Positions 53,806 to 63,042 of a stretch of DNA of 64,000 nt are shown piece after piece. Location: NCBI GenBank assembly GCA_964502175.1, contig CAZCVE010000022.1:62001-126000 (forward strand), given 5' to 3'. The stretch is from JAFLCL01 sp964502175. Lineage in GTDB: Bacteria > Myxococcota_A > Polyangia > Polyangiales > Sandaracinaceae. Made by a program: the position numbers and the translations under genes. The notes below the pieces were generated by a model. The model saw nothing but the letters and a program-made list of their open reading frames with translations, did no database searches and was not told the origin of the DNA. The first letter of the stretch is position 1, and the number at the start of each line of letters is the position of its first letter.

Positions 53806-54536
53806 TCGCCTCGAAGCGTGGCGGTGATGCCAACGGCGATCAGGATCCAGCTGATCGCGATCGCCGCGCCTGCGACGCGAGGTGCGACACGAGGACCTTC
53901 TCTCCCGCGAAGGAAGAGCCCGAACGCGTTCGCTTGATGGTGAACGAACGCGATCAGTGCCGCGAGCGAGAGCAGCGCGTTGAAGCCCCTGGGCGTGAAC
54001 CAATAGACCGCCAGCGCAACACCGACTCCGAACATGCCGACCTGCCCGTACCCCGCCGCCCGAAGTGACATCGACAACGTGCGAGGCGTCCAGACGCGCG
54101 AGACCGCGCACAAGATGACTGCCAGGACCGCAGCCATCAGGACGCCGATGCCGGCGCCCAGCGCCGCGATCTCGGTGTACACGACGAGCTGCATCAGGTC
54201 CCAGTGCCGAGCGCCGGCCCATGTGACGCCCACCGCTGGCAGTGCCCAGGCGAGTGCCGCGATCTCGAGGGCGCGGAAGGGGCGCCCACGCTTGGACATC
54301 CGTGCGAACACCTTCTCGGGGTCGCGCAGGACCTGCGCGAGGGTTGCGATGAGCCCGAGTCGACGAGTCTCGTACGCCACGGCGTAGCCGCCATGCTCGG
54401 GATGGCACCGAACGCAAAGACTGTCGTCCGTGTGCCAGCAAGCTCTGCACGCGTGATCACCGCAGCGGGGGCAGGTGGCGACACCCTCCACATCGGCGTG
54501 CCGCGCGCAGCGACCGGCAGGCGCGAGCGCCGTCAT
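53718..54536 (-). CDS. Zinc-ribbon/B-box and Yip1-like multi-pass membrane protein
   Basis: 272 residues from ATG 54536. The N-terminus has three Cys/His clusters (CARHADVEGVATCPRCGDHAC and CVRCHPEH) like a B-box zinc site. About five membrane helices follow (ALEIAALAWALPAVG, VYTEIAALGAGIGVLMAAVLAVILC, FGVGVALAVYWF). The tail is charged. The layout is that of bacterial Yip1/DUF-type proteins. It overlaps the convergent hydrolase by 88 bases. Confidence 0.7.
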   Translation of the reverse strand: MTALAPAGRCARHADVEGVATCPRCGDHACRACWHTDDSLCVRCHPEHGGYAVAYETRRLGLIATLAQVLRDPEKVFARMSKRGRPFRALEIAALAWALPAVGVTWAGARHWDLMQLVVYTEIAALGAGIGVLMAAVLAVILCAVSRVWTPRTLSMSLRAAGYGQVGMFGVGVALAVYWFTPRGFNALLSLAALIAFVHHQANAFGLFLRGREGPRVAPRVAGAAIAISWILIAVGITATLRGDQARRRERERETSAETTPSESQPAPPHET

Positions 54537-54549
54537 CTCAGCCGGACCA

Positions 54550-55710
54550 TCACCGAGTCGCGGGCTCGGTGGGAGGAGCGGGGAGGTCGAAGACTCGCAT
54601 CGCGTTGCGGTAGTAGAGCTGCTCGAGGACCTCGCGGGGGAGGTTGATGCCGTCGATCGTCCAGTCGCCTTGGATCGGGGTGGGGTGCGCGAAGTCGCGG
54701 TCGCTCGTCTCGAAGTAGCGCCAGTGCGTCTCGTAGAAGAACGGGATGCGCGAGCGCGGATCGAGGTCTGCGCCGGCGGAACCGAGGACGAACTCGTCTT
54801 CCGAGACCATCTGGAAGTCGGTGCCGAAGAGGATGCGATCGGCGAAGCGGATCCAGATCTCGCGCATGCGCGCGGCGTCGAAGCGGCCCATCTCGGGCAG
54901 GCGCGCGCCCGTCTCCACCACGAGGTTCGGGTACGTCTCCAGCATGCGCGCGACCGTCTCGGGCTCTTCGGGAACGTTGCCGAAGTGCGCGCCGACGAAC
55001 GTCGTCCCGGGGTGTCGCGCGACGCGGCGCTCGTACTGATCGAACACAGTCTGCCAGCTCGGCCAGCTCTCCTCGGAGTCGGGGCGGAGGCCGTAGAAGC
55101 TCCAGCGCGGATGCGCGGAGAGCTCTTCGTGGCGCTCGTTGTCGGGGCCGTCGGGCTCGAAGAACGCCTGCGGATCACCGCTGTGGATCAAGATGGGCAA
55201 GTGCAGCTCGCCGCAGAGCGCGAACGCGCGATCGAGCCGCGGATCGTCGACCGCGAGCAGTGAGCCGTCCGAGAGCGTGATGCCGAGGCCGAGGCCCTTG
55301 TAGACCTTCATGCCGATCGCGCCTTCAGCCGCGCACGCGCGGAGCGTGCGGTCGATGTAGTCGTCCCAGTCCGCGTCCTCGACGTTCCTCCAGTCGGGCG
55401 AGCAGTAGGGCCGCACGGCGCCGTTCGACGCGCGCATCGCGAGGGCGTTGTCCTCGAGACCGCCTCCGTCCGGGTGACCGCCCGATGCGTTGAGCGCGAT
55501 GTAGATGCCGTGCTCGCGGAAGATCCGCGTCGCGCTCGGGACTTGCTCCGGTGAGAGGTGAACGTGCACGTCGATGCGCGGGATGTCGGCGTACGTGCGC
55601 CGCGCGAGCCGCGGACGGTCGTCGTCGCGCGGCCAGAACAGCGCGGCCGCCACCGCGATCATTGCGAGCGCGATCACCGCGAAGCCGATGACGTTCGTGC
55701 GCGAGCTCAT
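54550..55710 (-). CDS. Membrane-anchored amidohydrolase
   Basis: 386 residues from ATG 55710. A single membrane helix (VIGFAVIALAMIAVAAALFW, about 6-26) anchors a catalytic domain outside. Metal-site motifs: IDVHVHLSPEQ (HxH), GAIGMKVYKGLGLG (possible carboxylated Lys), LPILIHSGD, TTFVGAHFGNVPEEP, and ILFGTDFQ (Asp). All the amidohydrolase ligands are visible, unlike the other family member at 51.7 kb. It overlaps ung by 4 bases. Confidence 0.85.
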   Translation of the reverse strand: MSSRTNVIGFAVIALAMIAVAAALFWPRDDDRPRLARRTYADIPRIDVHVHLSPEQVPSATRIFREHGIYIALNASGGHPDGGGLEDNALAMRASNGAVRPYCSPDWRNVEDADWDDYIDRTLRACAAEGAIGMKVYKGLGLGITLSDGSLLAVDDPRLDRAFALCGELHLPILIHSGDPQAFFEPDGPDNERHEELSAHPRWSFYGLRPDSEESWPSWQTVFDQYERRVARHPGTTFVGAHFGNVPEEPETVARMLETYPNLVVETGARLPEMGRFDAARMREIWIRFADRILFGTDFQMVSEDEFVLGSAGADLDPRSRIPFFYETHWRYFETSDRDFAHPTPIQGDWTIDGINLPREVLEQLYYRNAMRVFDLPAPPTEPATR

Positions 55711-56402
55711 GGGAGGCGCCAGTCCATGCGGGGGCGACCGAGCTTCGCGAGCGCGTCGTCGATGCGGGAGTAGGGCTTGCAGCCGATGAACTGCTTCGCC
55801 GAGAGCGGCGACGGATGCGCGTTCTCGACGACCTCGTGGCGCGCCCGATCGACGATGCGGCCCTTCTTCTTCGCGTAGCCGCCCCACAGCGCGAAGACGG
55901 CGGGACGCGCGCGATCGTTCACCGCGCCGATGATCGCGTCGGTGAGCTCCTCCCAGCCGTGCTTGGCGTGCGAGGCGGGCTCGTGCGCGACCACGGTGAG
56001 CACGGCGTTCAAGAGCAGCACGCCGCGGTCGGCCCACGCCGACAAATCACCGTGCTTGGGCGGCGCGATGCCGAGGTCGGTCTCGAGCTCCTTGAACATG
56101 TTGCGCAAGGACGGCGGCGGCTTCGTCGGCGGCTCCACGGAGAACGCGAGGCCGTGGGCCTGACCGTCGTCGTGGTACGGGTCCTGACCGACGAGCACGA
56201 CCTCCACGCGATCGAGCGGCGTCCTCGCGAGCGCCGCGAAGACGCGGTCGGCGGGGGGAAAGATCGTCTTCGTCGCGCGCTCGGCAGCGACGAAGCGCTC
56301 GAGCTCGCGGAAGCGCTCGGTGTCGAGCGCAGGGCCGAGGGCCGCCGCCCAGTCAGTCGGGAGCGAGTCGCGCAATGACCTGCTCGGCAGTGAGGTGCTC
56401 AC
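55707..56402 (-). CDS. ung: Uracil-DNA glycosylase, family 1
   Basis: 231 residues, normal length. It removes uracil from DNA for base excision repair. Motifs: VLVGQDPYHDDGQAHGLAFS with catalytic Asp74 in GQDPYH, and VVENAHPSPLSA with catalytic His196. The KPPPSLRNMFKELE uracil-pocket region is present. Starts at GTG 56402, and its stop overlaps the following amidohydrolase (ATGA). Confidence 0.96.
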   Translation of the reverse strand: MSTSLPSRSLRDSLPTDWAAALGPALDTERFRELERFVAAERATKTIFPPADRVFAALARTPLDRVEVVLVGQDPYHDDGQAHGLAFSVEPPTKPPPSLRNMFKELETDLGIAPPKHGDLSAWADRGVLLLNAVLTVVAHEPASHAKHGWEELTDAIIGAVNDRARPAVFALWGGYAKKKGRIVDRARHEVVENAHPSPLSAKQFIGCKPYSRIDDALAKLGRPRMDWRLP

Positions 56403-56423
56403 GAGCGAAGAGTCGCACGCCGA

Positions 56424-56870
56424 TCACGGCAGCGTGCAGGTCAGTTCGAACTGTGGGTCGCACGCGCTGTGGCAGCCGATGCAGCGCGGCAGCGCACCGT
56501 CTTCGAGCACGTGGCGATCGCTCGACACCGTCTGCCAGCGCCATGCGCCGCTCTCGCGGACCATCACGGAGAACGAGTCGAGGTCCGTGCAGCCGAGGTC
56601 CGCGAACTCTTCCTTCAGCACGACCGCGCCCTCGGCGAACGTACCCGTCTGCGTGTTGTAGGTGTCCGCGGCGTCGGGGCTCGTGAGCACGCGGATGTAG
56701 GCGAGGTCGTGGTCGGGGCTGCGTCGACAGTCCCGCACCTCGACGTAGCGGGACGCGTAGTCCGCCGGAAACGCCGGCGGCGTGTCGCTCGGGGGACAAG
56801 CCCCGAGGAACACGCCGCCGAGCACGGTCCCGAGCAGCACGATCCCGGAGGAGAGGATCGCGCGCGGCAC
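56424..56870 (-). CDS. Lipoprotein with cytochrome P460-like domain and CxxCH
   Basis: 148 residues from GTG 56870. The lipobox is LGACPP. The mature part VEVRDCRRSPDHDLAYIRVL, TFAEGAVVLKEEF and FSVMVRESGAWRW resembles the P460 fold, and near the end RCIGCHSAC gives a CxxCH heme-attachment motif. It probably binds heme c at the membrane. The start overlaps the NHL gene stop by one base (TAGTG), making a tightly coupled operon. Confidence 0.7.
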   Translation of the reverse strand: MPRAILSSGIVLLGTVLGGVFLGACPPSDTPPAFPADYASRYVEVRDCRRSPDHDLAYIRVLTSPDAADTYNTQTGTFAEGAVVLKEEFADLGCTDLDSFSVMVRESGAWRWQTVSSDRHVLEDGALPRCIGCHSACDPQFELTCTLP

Positions 56871-58159
56871 TACGGCATCACCACGCGGATGCGGTGGTTG
56901 TGCGTGTCCGTCACGTAGATCGCGCCGTTGCTCTCGTCGATCTCGACGCCGTACGGACGATCGAGGAGCGCCGCCGTCGGCGCGCCGCCATCGCCCGAGA
57001 AGCCACGCACGCCGCACTGACCGACGACCGTGCGGATCATGCCGCTCGGATCGATCACGCGAACACACGAGTTGAAGGTGTCGGTGAAGAACAGCATCCC
57101 GTCGTCGGTCATCTCGACGTCGACGGGGTTGTTGATCTGCGCGTCGACGGCCATGCCGCCGTCGCCCGAGTAGCCCGCGGTGCCCGTGCCCGCGATCGTC
57201 TCGATCATGCCGTCCGGCGTGACGCGACGGATGCGGTGGTTGCGCGAGTCCGCGACGTAGATGCTGCCGTCGTCGCCGAGCGCGAGGCGACCCGCCGGAT
57301 CGGCGCTCTGACCGAACGGGAGCGCGAAGCGCGCCTCGAGCGCGGGACCGTCGTCGCCGCCGTACGACGGCTGACACGGGAGGCCGCACGCGGCCATGTC
57401 GGTCCCGCAGCGCCACTTGCCGCTGACGCCCGGACACTGCGTGGGCGCTTCGCCGGCGGGGCACATGTTCGTGATGCACTGACCCGCGACGCGCGAGACC
57501 ATGCCGGTCGCGGCGTCGATGCGACGGATGACCTGGTTCGCCTGATCGACGAAGAAGACGTTGCCGTCGTCGTCGAGCTCGAGGCCTGCCGGGAGATCGA
57601 GCACGGCCATCGCTGCGGGCCCTTCGTCGCCCGCGTAGCTGCGGCCGCCGGTGCCCGAGATCTGCGTCATCGTCGAGATCGTCGGGTCGAGGCGGACGAT
57701 CCGGCTGTTGTGCCACGCCGCGACCCAGAGCTGGCCCGACGCGTCGAACGTGATGTCCGTGGGGTGGTTGAAGTCCGCGCTGAGCGCCGGCCCTGGGGGG
57801 CCATCACCGAGAGTGCCCGAGCCCGCGCACGTGGTGAGCAGCGTGTCGGTGGTGCGTCCGTCCGAGAGCGGATCGCTCAGCTCGCGGAGGCGGTGGTTGT
57901 TCCAGTCGGTGATGAAGAGGTGGCCGTTCGGACCCACGGCGGTGTCCATCGGCAGGTAGAGGCGGGCGGCCCAGCCGGGGCCTTCGTCGCCGGAGACGCC
58001 CGCGCGGTTCGAGCCTGCGACGGTGCAGATGGTGCCCGCGCTCGGCGTGCACGGGCGCTGCGCTTCGGGCTCCGGACAACCGGCGAGCGCGCTCGGCAGC
58101 ACGATGGCGCTCGCGACGAGCAGCGTGGACGACGGACGGCCAAAGAGAGTGCGGGTCAT
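56870..58159 (-). CDS. NHL-repeat lipoprotein (second copy)
   Basis: 429 residues. The signal ends PSALAGCPEP (lipobox). About six NHL repeats follow, each with a pattern such as GVSGDEGPGWAARLYLPMDT, GHLFITDWNNHRLREL or YVADSRNHRIRRVTPDGMIE, giving a six-bladed propeller. A Cys-rich insertion (about residues 215-255) interrupts it. It overlaps its neighbours by 1 and 4 bases and is paralogous to the upstream gene at 58156. Confidence 0.85.
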   Translation of the reverse strand: MTRTLFGRPSSTLLVASAIVLPSALAGCPEPEAQRPCTPSAGTICTVAGSNRAGVSGDEGPGWAARLYLPMDTAVGPNGHLFITDWNNHRLRELSDPLSDGRTTDTLLTTCAGSGTLGDGPPGPALSADFNHPTDITFDASGQLWVAAWHNSRIVRLDPTISTMTQISGTGGRSYAGDEGPAAMAVLDLPAGLELDDDGNVFFVDQANQVIRRIDAATGMVSRVAGQCITNMCPAGEAPTQCPGVSGKWRCGTDMAACGLPCQPSYGGDDGPALEARFALPFGQSADPAGRLALGDDGSIYVADSRNHRIRRVTPDGMIETIAGTGTAGYSGDGGMAVDAQINNPVDVEMTDDGMLFFTDTFNSCVRVIDPSGMIRTVVGQCGVRGFSGDGGAPTAALLDRPYGVEIDESNGAIYVTDTHNHRIRVVMP

Positions 58160-59352
58160 CGTGCGATCCTCAAGAAGCGGCTGTTGAGCGTGTCGGCGAC
58201 GATGAGGTCGCCATCGGGCGAGAAGGCGACGCCGAAAGGACGGTTGAGGGCGGTCGCCGTGGCGGCCTGTCCTTCGACGCCGGTGCCCATCGTGCCGGTG
58301 CCGGCGATGCGCTCCACCGCGTCCGTCGTGGGATCCCATGCGCGGATCACGTGGTTGTCGGTGTCGGCGAAGTAGAGGCGACCGTCGGGTCCGATCTCGA
58401 TGTCGCGCACGTGCGAGATCTGCGCGCTCGCGCCCGCGCCGCCGTCGCCGCTGTTGCCGTTGGTGCCCGTGCCCACGACCGTGTCGATGTCGCCGGTCGC
58501 GAGATCGATCGCGCGGATGCGGTAGTTGAGGCCGTCGGCCACGTAGAGGACGCCGTTCTCTTCGTCGAGGGCGAGGCCGCCGCTCGGCTCGGGGTTGCCG
58601 CCCGCCTCGAACGCGAAGCGCGCCATGGCGGCAGGTCCGCCGTCGCCCTCGTAGCCAGCCATCGGAGGCATGCCGGGCATCGGCGGCGTGCCGGCGAACG
58701 TGGTGATCATTCCGTCGGCCGCGATGCGGCGGATCAAGAAGTTGCGCTGATCGAGCACGTAGAAGGTGCCGTCGCTCGCGCGCACGAGCGCCTTGGGCTG
58801 GTTGAAGCGGAGCGCGTTGAGGTCGGTCGCGTTGTCGCCCGCGTAGCCGGCGCCGCGGCCACAGAGCACCTGCACGTTGTCCGCGCCCACGTCGAACGTG
58901 CGGATCTTGTGGTTGTGCCAGGCCATCAAATACATGAGGCCCGCGTCGTCGAACTGGATGTCCGTCGGGTGGTTGAGGCTCACCGTGAGTCCGGGCGCGC
59001 CCGTGGTGAGGTCGCTCTGATCGGGCGGGCCGTCGCCGACGAAGTCGCCGATCACCGTCTCCACGGTGCCGTCCGCGTTGATGCGGCGGACCATGTGGTT
59101 GTTCCAGTCGATGAAGTACGGGGTGCCGTCCGGCGCGTACTCCATGTCGAACGCCCAATAGAGGTCGGTCTCTCGCGCGGGGAGGCCGTCGGGGCCGAGC
59201 GCGAGCTCGCCCGTGCCGACCATCACGCAAGCGACGCCGGGCGCCTGCTCGCAGCCATCTTCGCTGGGACAGCCCGCCAGGGACCCTGCGCTCGCGAGCG
59301 CCATCGACGCGATCGCCGCCGCTTCCCGAGCTCTTCGTGCCTTCTTCGCCAT
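58156..59352 (-). CDS. NHL-repeat lipoprotein (first copy)
   Basis: 398 residues from ATG 59352, preceded by AAAGGG. The lipobox is GSLAGCPS. NHL blades such as PYFIDWNNHMVRRINADGTVE, LYVADGLNYRIRAIDLATG and LYFADTDNHVIRAWDP are clear. It stands 44 bases after the upstream lipoprotein gene. The longest frame reaches 59400 but the start after AAAGGG fits the signal peptide better. Confidence 0.83.
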   Translation of the reverse strand: MAKKARRAREAAAIASMALASAGSLAGCPSEDGCEQAPGVACVMVGTGELALGPDGLPARETDLYWAFDMEYAPDGTPYFIDWNNHMVRRINADGTVETVIGDFVGDGPPDQSDLTTGAPGLTVSLNHPTDIQFDDAGLMYLMAWHNHKIRTFDVGADNVQVLCGRGAGYAGDNATDLNALRFNQPKALVRASDGTFYVLDQRNFLIRRIAADGMITTFAGTPPMPGMPPMAGYEGDGGPAAMARFAFEAGGNPEPSGGLALDEENGVLYVADGLNYRIRAIDLATGDIDTVVGTGTNGNSGDGGAGASAQISHVRDIEIGPDGRLYFADTDNHVIRAWDPTTDAVERIAGTGTMGTGVEGQAATATALNRPFGVAFSPDGDLIVADTLNSRFLRIAR

Positions 59353-59396
59353 GTTCCGCACCCTTTCCATCCGTCGAAGCGAGTCATTCAAGCCGA

Positions 59397-60485
59397 TCAC
59401 TCGACCGGTGTCACCACCACATCACCGCGGTAGAGGATCACACCGTCCACGAACGGCTCGGACAGGATCTGCCCGCCGACGCTCCACGTGCCCCCGTCCG
59501 GATCGATCCACACCGAGTGGAGCTGCTCCGAGAGGCCGAGGCTGGTGTTCTCCTCGAGCCACACGCCGCCCTCGCGACGGTAGAGCGCGCCGTTGATGCC
59601 GCTCGCCGCGCCGCCGCTCGGCGTGAGCCAGACGCCCATCAGCTGAGGCGCGAGCTCCGGGGTCACGTCGCGCATCGCGCCGTCGGTCCCGCGCTCGACC
59701 ATCACGCCGGTGCCGGCGCCGCCGACGGCGGTGAGCTGACCGGGGATCGTGTGCAGCGTGAGGAGCGTGCGCGTGGTGGTCGAGGGAACGCGCGTCCACG
59801 TCGTTCCGTCGAAGTGCTCGAGGAGGCCGCCGTAGCCGCACACCCACACGTCGGACGCGCTCGTGCCCCACACCTTGAACACCGGCTCGGCAGCATCGTG
59901 ATCGGCGATCTCCACGGTCGACCACGCGGTGCCGTCGTAGTGCCACACGAACCCTGCGCCCGCGCCCGCGCCGCCCACGGCGTAGACATCGGTCGGCGAT
60001 GCCGCCCAGATGCCGAAGACGATCACGCCGCTCGCAGGCGTGGTCATGCGCTCGAACGTGGTGCCATCGGTGCGGAGGATCATGCCGTCCTCGCCGCCCA
60101 TGAAGACGGGGCCAGCGGCGGTGGGGTGGACCCACCAGAGATCTCCGCTCTGGCCCGTCGCGCGTCGCTCCCAGTCGCTGCCGTCCCAGTGCAGGACCAT
60201 GGGGCCTTCGCCTGCGTCGTGATCGGCGCCGACGATCCACACGTCCGACGACGAGCGTCCGTTGACGGAGAACAGACCCTCGGTCAGGCCCTCGGAGACG
60301 ATGCGGTACGGCTGCTCGGTGGGGCCGGGACAGCCGAGCGCGAGCGCGCCTACCACGACGAAGGAGAGCCCGATCGCCCGGCTTCGAGGGAGGATGCGTC
60401 GATCGAGGTCGCGGAATCGGCTCCCGCGCGCCTGCCGTGCGCGTGCAGTCGCTTCCATCGGGAGGTGCGGTGCGGCGGTGGTCAT
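59397..60485 (-). CDS. Lipoprotein with kelch/propeller-like repeats
   Basis: 362 residues. The signal sequence ends VGALALGCPGP (lipobox); it has a long, basic N-terminal extension (about 35 residues). The mature domain has repeats of the type SSDVWIVGADHDAGEGPMVLHWDGSDW, PTDVYAVGGAGAGAG and SDVWVCGYGGLLEHFDG, a beta-propeller pattern common in myxobacteria. It heads the operon that ends with the P460-like lipoprotein. Confidence 0.75.
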   Translation of the reverse strand: MTTAAPHLPMEATARARQARGSRFRDLDRRILPRSRAIGLSFVVVGALALGCPGPTEQPYRIVSEGLTEGLFSVNGRSSSDVWIVGADHDAGEGPMVLHWDGSDWERRATGQSGDLWWVHPTAAGPVFMGGEDGMILRTDGTTFERMTTPASGVIVFGIWAASPTDVYAVGGAGAGAGFVWHYDGTAWSTVEIADHDAAEPVFKVWGTSASDVWVCGYGGLLEHFDGTTWTRVPSTTTRTLLTLHTIPGQLTAVGGAGTGVMVERGTDGAMRDVTPELAPQLMGVWLTPSGGAASGINGALYRREGGVWLEENTSLGLSEQLHSVWIDPDGGTWSVGGQILSEPFVDGVILYRGDVVVTPVE

Positions 60486-60676
60486 GACAGTCGAGGCGGG
60501 TCTGTGACGTGAACAACGCTGGCACGCTCAGGCGCAACCTCGGGGACCAGCGTGGGCGTGGTCGCCGAAAGCGATGGGCATGCCAGCGAGCACGCGCATG
60601 GTGGAAGGTCCCTGCGCCTCACGCCAACGCCACGCAGCGTCCAACCGCGCGCCGCGCATGGTAGTCGTCGCGCACG

Positions 60677-63040
60677 ATGACCCCCGATCAGTTCGAGCAG
60701 CTGGGCGCGCTCTACCTCGGTCGCCCCGTCGCGGAGCCGAGCCAACCGTTGCTGCTTCCATCACGGCACCTCGTCACGCACGGCGTGATCGTGGGCATGA
60801 CGGGCTCGGGCAAGACCGGCCTCGGCGCGGTGCTGCTCGAGGAGCTCGCGATCGACGGTGTGCCCGCGATCGTGATCGATCCGAAGGGTGACCTCGGCAA
60901 CCTCCTGCTCACGTTCCCTCAGCTCGACGCCGCCTCGTTCGCGCCGTGGGTGCCGCCCGGTGAAGACCCGCAGGCCGTGGCCACGCGCCACGCGAACGGC
61001 CTCGTCGAGTGGGGCCAAGACGGCGCGCGCGTGGCGCGGTTCGCGGGCTCGGTCGAGCGCGTGCTCTACACGCCCGGCAGCTCGATGGGCCGCCCGCTCT
61101 CGCTCCTCCCTTCGCTCGGCGTGCCGCCCGCAGGCACAGACACGGAGGTGCTGCGCGAGCGCGCGCTCGCGACGACGTCGGGCTTGCTCACCCTCGTCGG
61201 GATCGATCCGGATCCAGTGAAGAGCCCCGAGCACTCGCTGGTCTCCACGATCCTCATGCACGCGTGGACGAGCGGGCAGGGGCATGATCTCGTGTCGCTC
61301 CTTCGCGCGATCCAGAGCCCGCCGTTCGCGAGCCTCGGCGCGATGGACGTCGAGACGGTCGTGCCGAGCAAGGCGCGCGCGGCGCTCGCGGTGCAGCTCA
61401 ACAACGCGTTCGCGTCGCCCGCGATGGCGGGCTTCCTCAGCGGCGAGCCGCTCGACGCGCAGCGTCTGCTCTACACGCCCGAGGGCCGCCCGAAGCTCTC
61501 GATCCTGAGCCTCGCGCACCTCTCCGACTCGGATCGCATGTTCTTCGTCACGGTGCTGCTCGGCGAGGTGCTCGCGTGGATGCGCGCGCAGAGCGGCACG
61601 AACAGCCTGCGCGCGTTGCTCTACATGGACGAGGTGTTCGGTTACTTCCCGCCGGTCGCGAACCCGCCGAGCAAGCTCGCGATGCTCACGCTGCTCAAGC
61701 AGGCGCGCGCGTTCGGCCTCGGCGTGGTGCTCGCGACGCAGAACCCCGTCGACCTCGACTACAAGGGTCTCTCGAACACGGGCACGTGGATGCTCGGTCG
61801 GTTGCAGACGGAGCGCGACAAGCTGCGCGTGCTCGACGGCCTCGAGAGCGCCGCGGCCGCGAGCGGCACGGGCATGGATCGCGCGCAGATCGACGCGATG
61901 TTGTCGGGCCTCGCGCCGCGTACGTTCTTGCTCCACTCGGTGCACGAGCGCGCGCCGCGCCTGATGCAGTCGCGCTGGGCGCTCTCGTACTTGCGGGGGC
62001 CGTTGTCGCGCGACGAATTGAAGAGGTTGGCTGCCCACCCGGCCGAGAGCGTGTCTGGTGCTGGAGCGCCGCGCGGGCAGAACGCCGCGGCAGCACCCCT
62101 CCCGCAGGGAGGGGCCGGGGGAGGCTCCGCGGGGCCTCTGTCTCCCAGCCGTCCCGTCCTCCCCTCCGGTATCCGCGAGCGCTTCTTCGCGCGCGCCGAT
62201 CTCCCGCAGCCTCGCGAGTACCGGCCCGGTCTCTTGTGCACCGCGAGCCTCCACTACGCCGAAGCGAAGTCGTCGATCGACAGCTGGCTCACCCCGACGT
62301 TGCTCGCGCCGCTCACCGACGACGGGCCCGACTGGGCCAACGCGTGGTTCCTCGGCACGGGTGAGCCGTCGGTGATCGATCAGCCTCACGAGGCAGCCTC
62401 GTTCGCTGCGCTGCCCGCCGGCGCGTCGCGTCCTGCGTCCTACAAGACGTGGGAGAAGACTGCGGTCGCGCACTTCCTGCGGGATCGCCCGCTCGTGCTG
62501 CCGTCGGTCGCGGAGCTCGGTCTCGTGGGCAAGGTGGGCGAGAGCCGCGACGCGTTCCTCGCGCGCGCCACGCACGCGCTCCACGAGGGGCGCGACGACG
62601 AGCTCGAGAAGCTCGGCGCCAAGTGGCAGCCGAAGATCGACAAGGCCAAGGACAAGCTCGAGCGCGCGAAGCGCAAGCTCGCGGAGGCCAGCGCCGACGG
62701 GAACACGACGATGCTCACGAGCGGCGTCGAGATCGGCGCGACTGTGCTCGGTGCGATGTTCGGCAGCCGCCGACGCTCGGTGAGCGCGGGCGTGGCGCGC
62801 GCGGCGCGATCCGCGAGGAGCGCAGCGCGAGGCAGCGCCAACAAGGAGAGCGCCGAGGCCGAGGTGAAGGCCTGCGAGGAGGAGCTCGCGCGCCTCGAGA
62901 CCAGCGTGAAGGCCGCCCTCGACGAGATCCGCGCGACGTGGAAGCCCGAGAACCTCGCGGTGATCGACAAGAGCCTGACGGCGAAGAAGAGCGAGATCCG
63001 CATCGAGCGCCTCGAGCTCTGCTGGGTTCCCGTGGTCTGA
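60677..63040 (+). CDS. HerA/DUF853-like P-loop ATPase
   Basis: 787 residues. Walker A is GVIVGMTGSGKTG (Lys46), Walker B is ALLYMDEVFGYF (about 315). The HerA-FtsK-like order continues with QARAFGLGVVLATQNPVDLDYKGLSNTGTW. Residues about 475-495 are a Gly/Ala/Pro-rich linker, followed by a C-terminal domain and a coiled coil (about 645-690 and 725-765, KIDKAKDKLERAKRKLAEA). HerA ATPases translocate DNA or act with nucleases in repair and defence. No NurA or Sir2 partner is adjacent. Confidence 0.82.
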   Translation: MTPDQFEQLGALYLGRPVAEPSQPLLLPSRHLVTHGVIVGMTGSGKTGLGAVLLEELAIDGVPAIVIDPKGDLGNLLLTFPQLDAASFAPWVPPGEDPQAVATRHANGLVEWGQDGARVARFAGSVERVLYTPGSSMGRPLSLLPSLGVPPAGTDTEVLRERALATTSGLLTLVGIDPDPVKSPEHSLVSTILMHAWTSGQGHDLVSLLRAIQSPPFASLGAMDVETVVPSKARAALAVQLNNAFASPAMAGFLSGEPLDAQRLLYTPEGRPKLSILSLAHLSDSDRMFFVTVLLGEVLAWMRAQSGTNSLRALLYMDEVFGYFPPVANPPSKLAMLTLLKQARAFGLGVVLATQNPVDLDYKGLSNTGTWMLGRLQTERDKLRVLDGLESAAAASGTGMDRAQIDAMLSGLAPRTFLLHSVHERAPRLMQSRWALSYLRGPLSRDELKRLAAHPAESVSGAGAPRGQNAAAAPLPQGGAGGGSAGPLSPSRPVLPSGIRERFFARADLPQPREYRPGLLCTASLHYAEAKSSIDSWLTPTLLAPLTDDGPDWANAWFLGTGEPSVIDQPHEAASFAALPAGASRPASYKTWEKTAVAHFLRDRPLVLPSVAELGLVGKVGESRDAFLARATHALHEGRDDELEKLGAKWQPKIDKAKDKLERAKRKLAEASADGNTTMLTSGVEIGATVLGAMFGSRRRSVSAGVARAARSARSAARGSANKESAEAEVKACEEELARLETSVKAALDEIRATWKPENLAVIDKSLTAKKSEIRIERLELCWVPVV

Positions 63041-63042
63041 GG

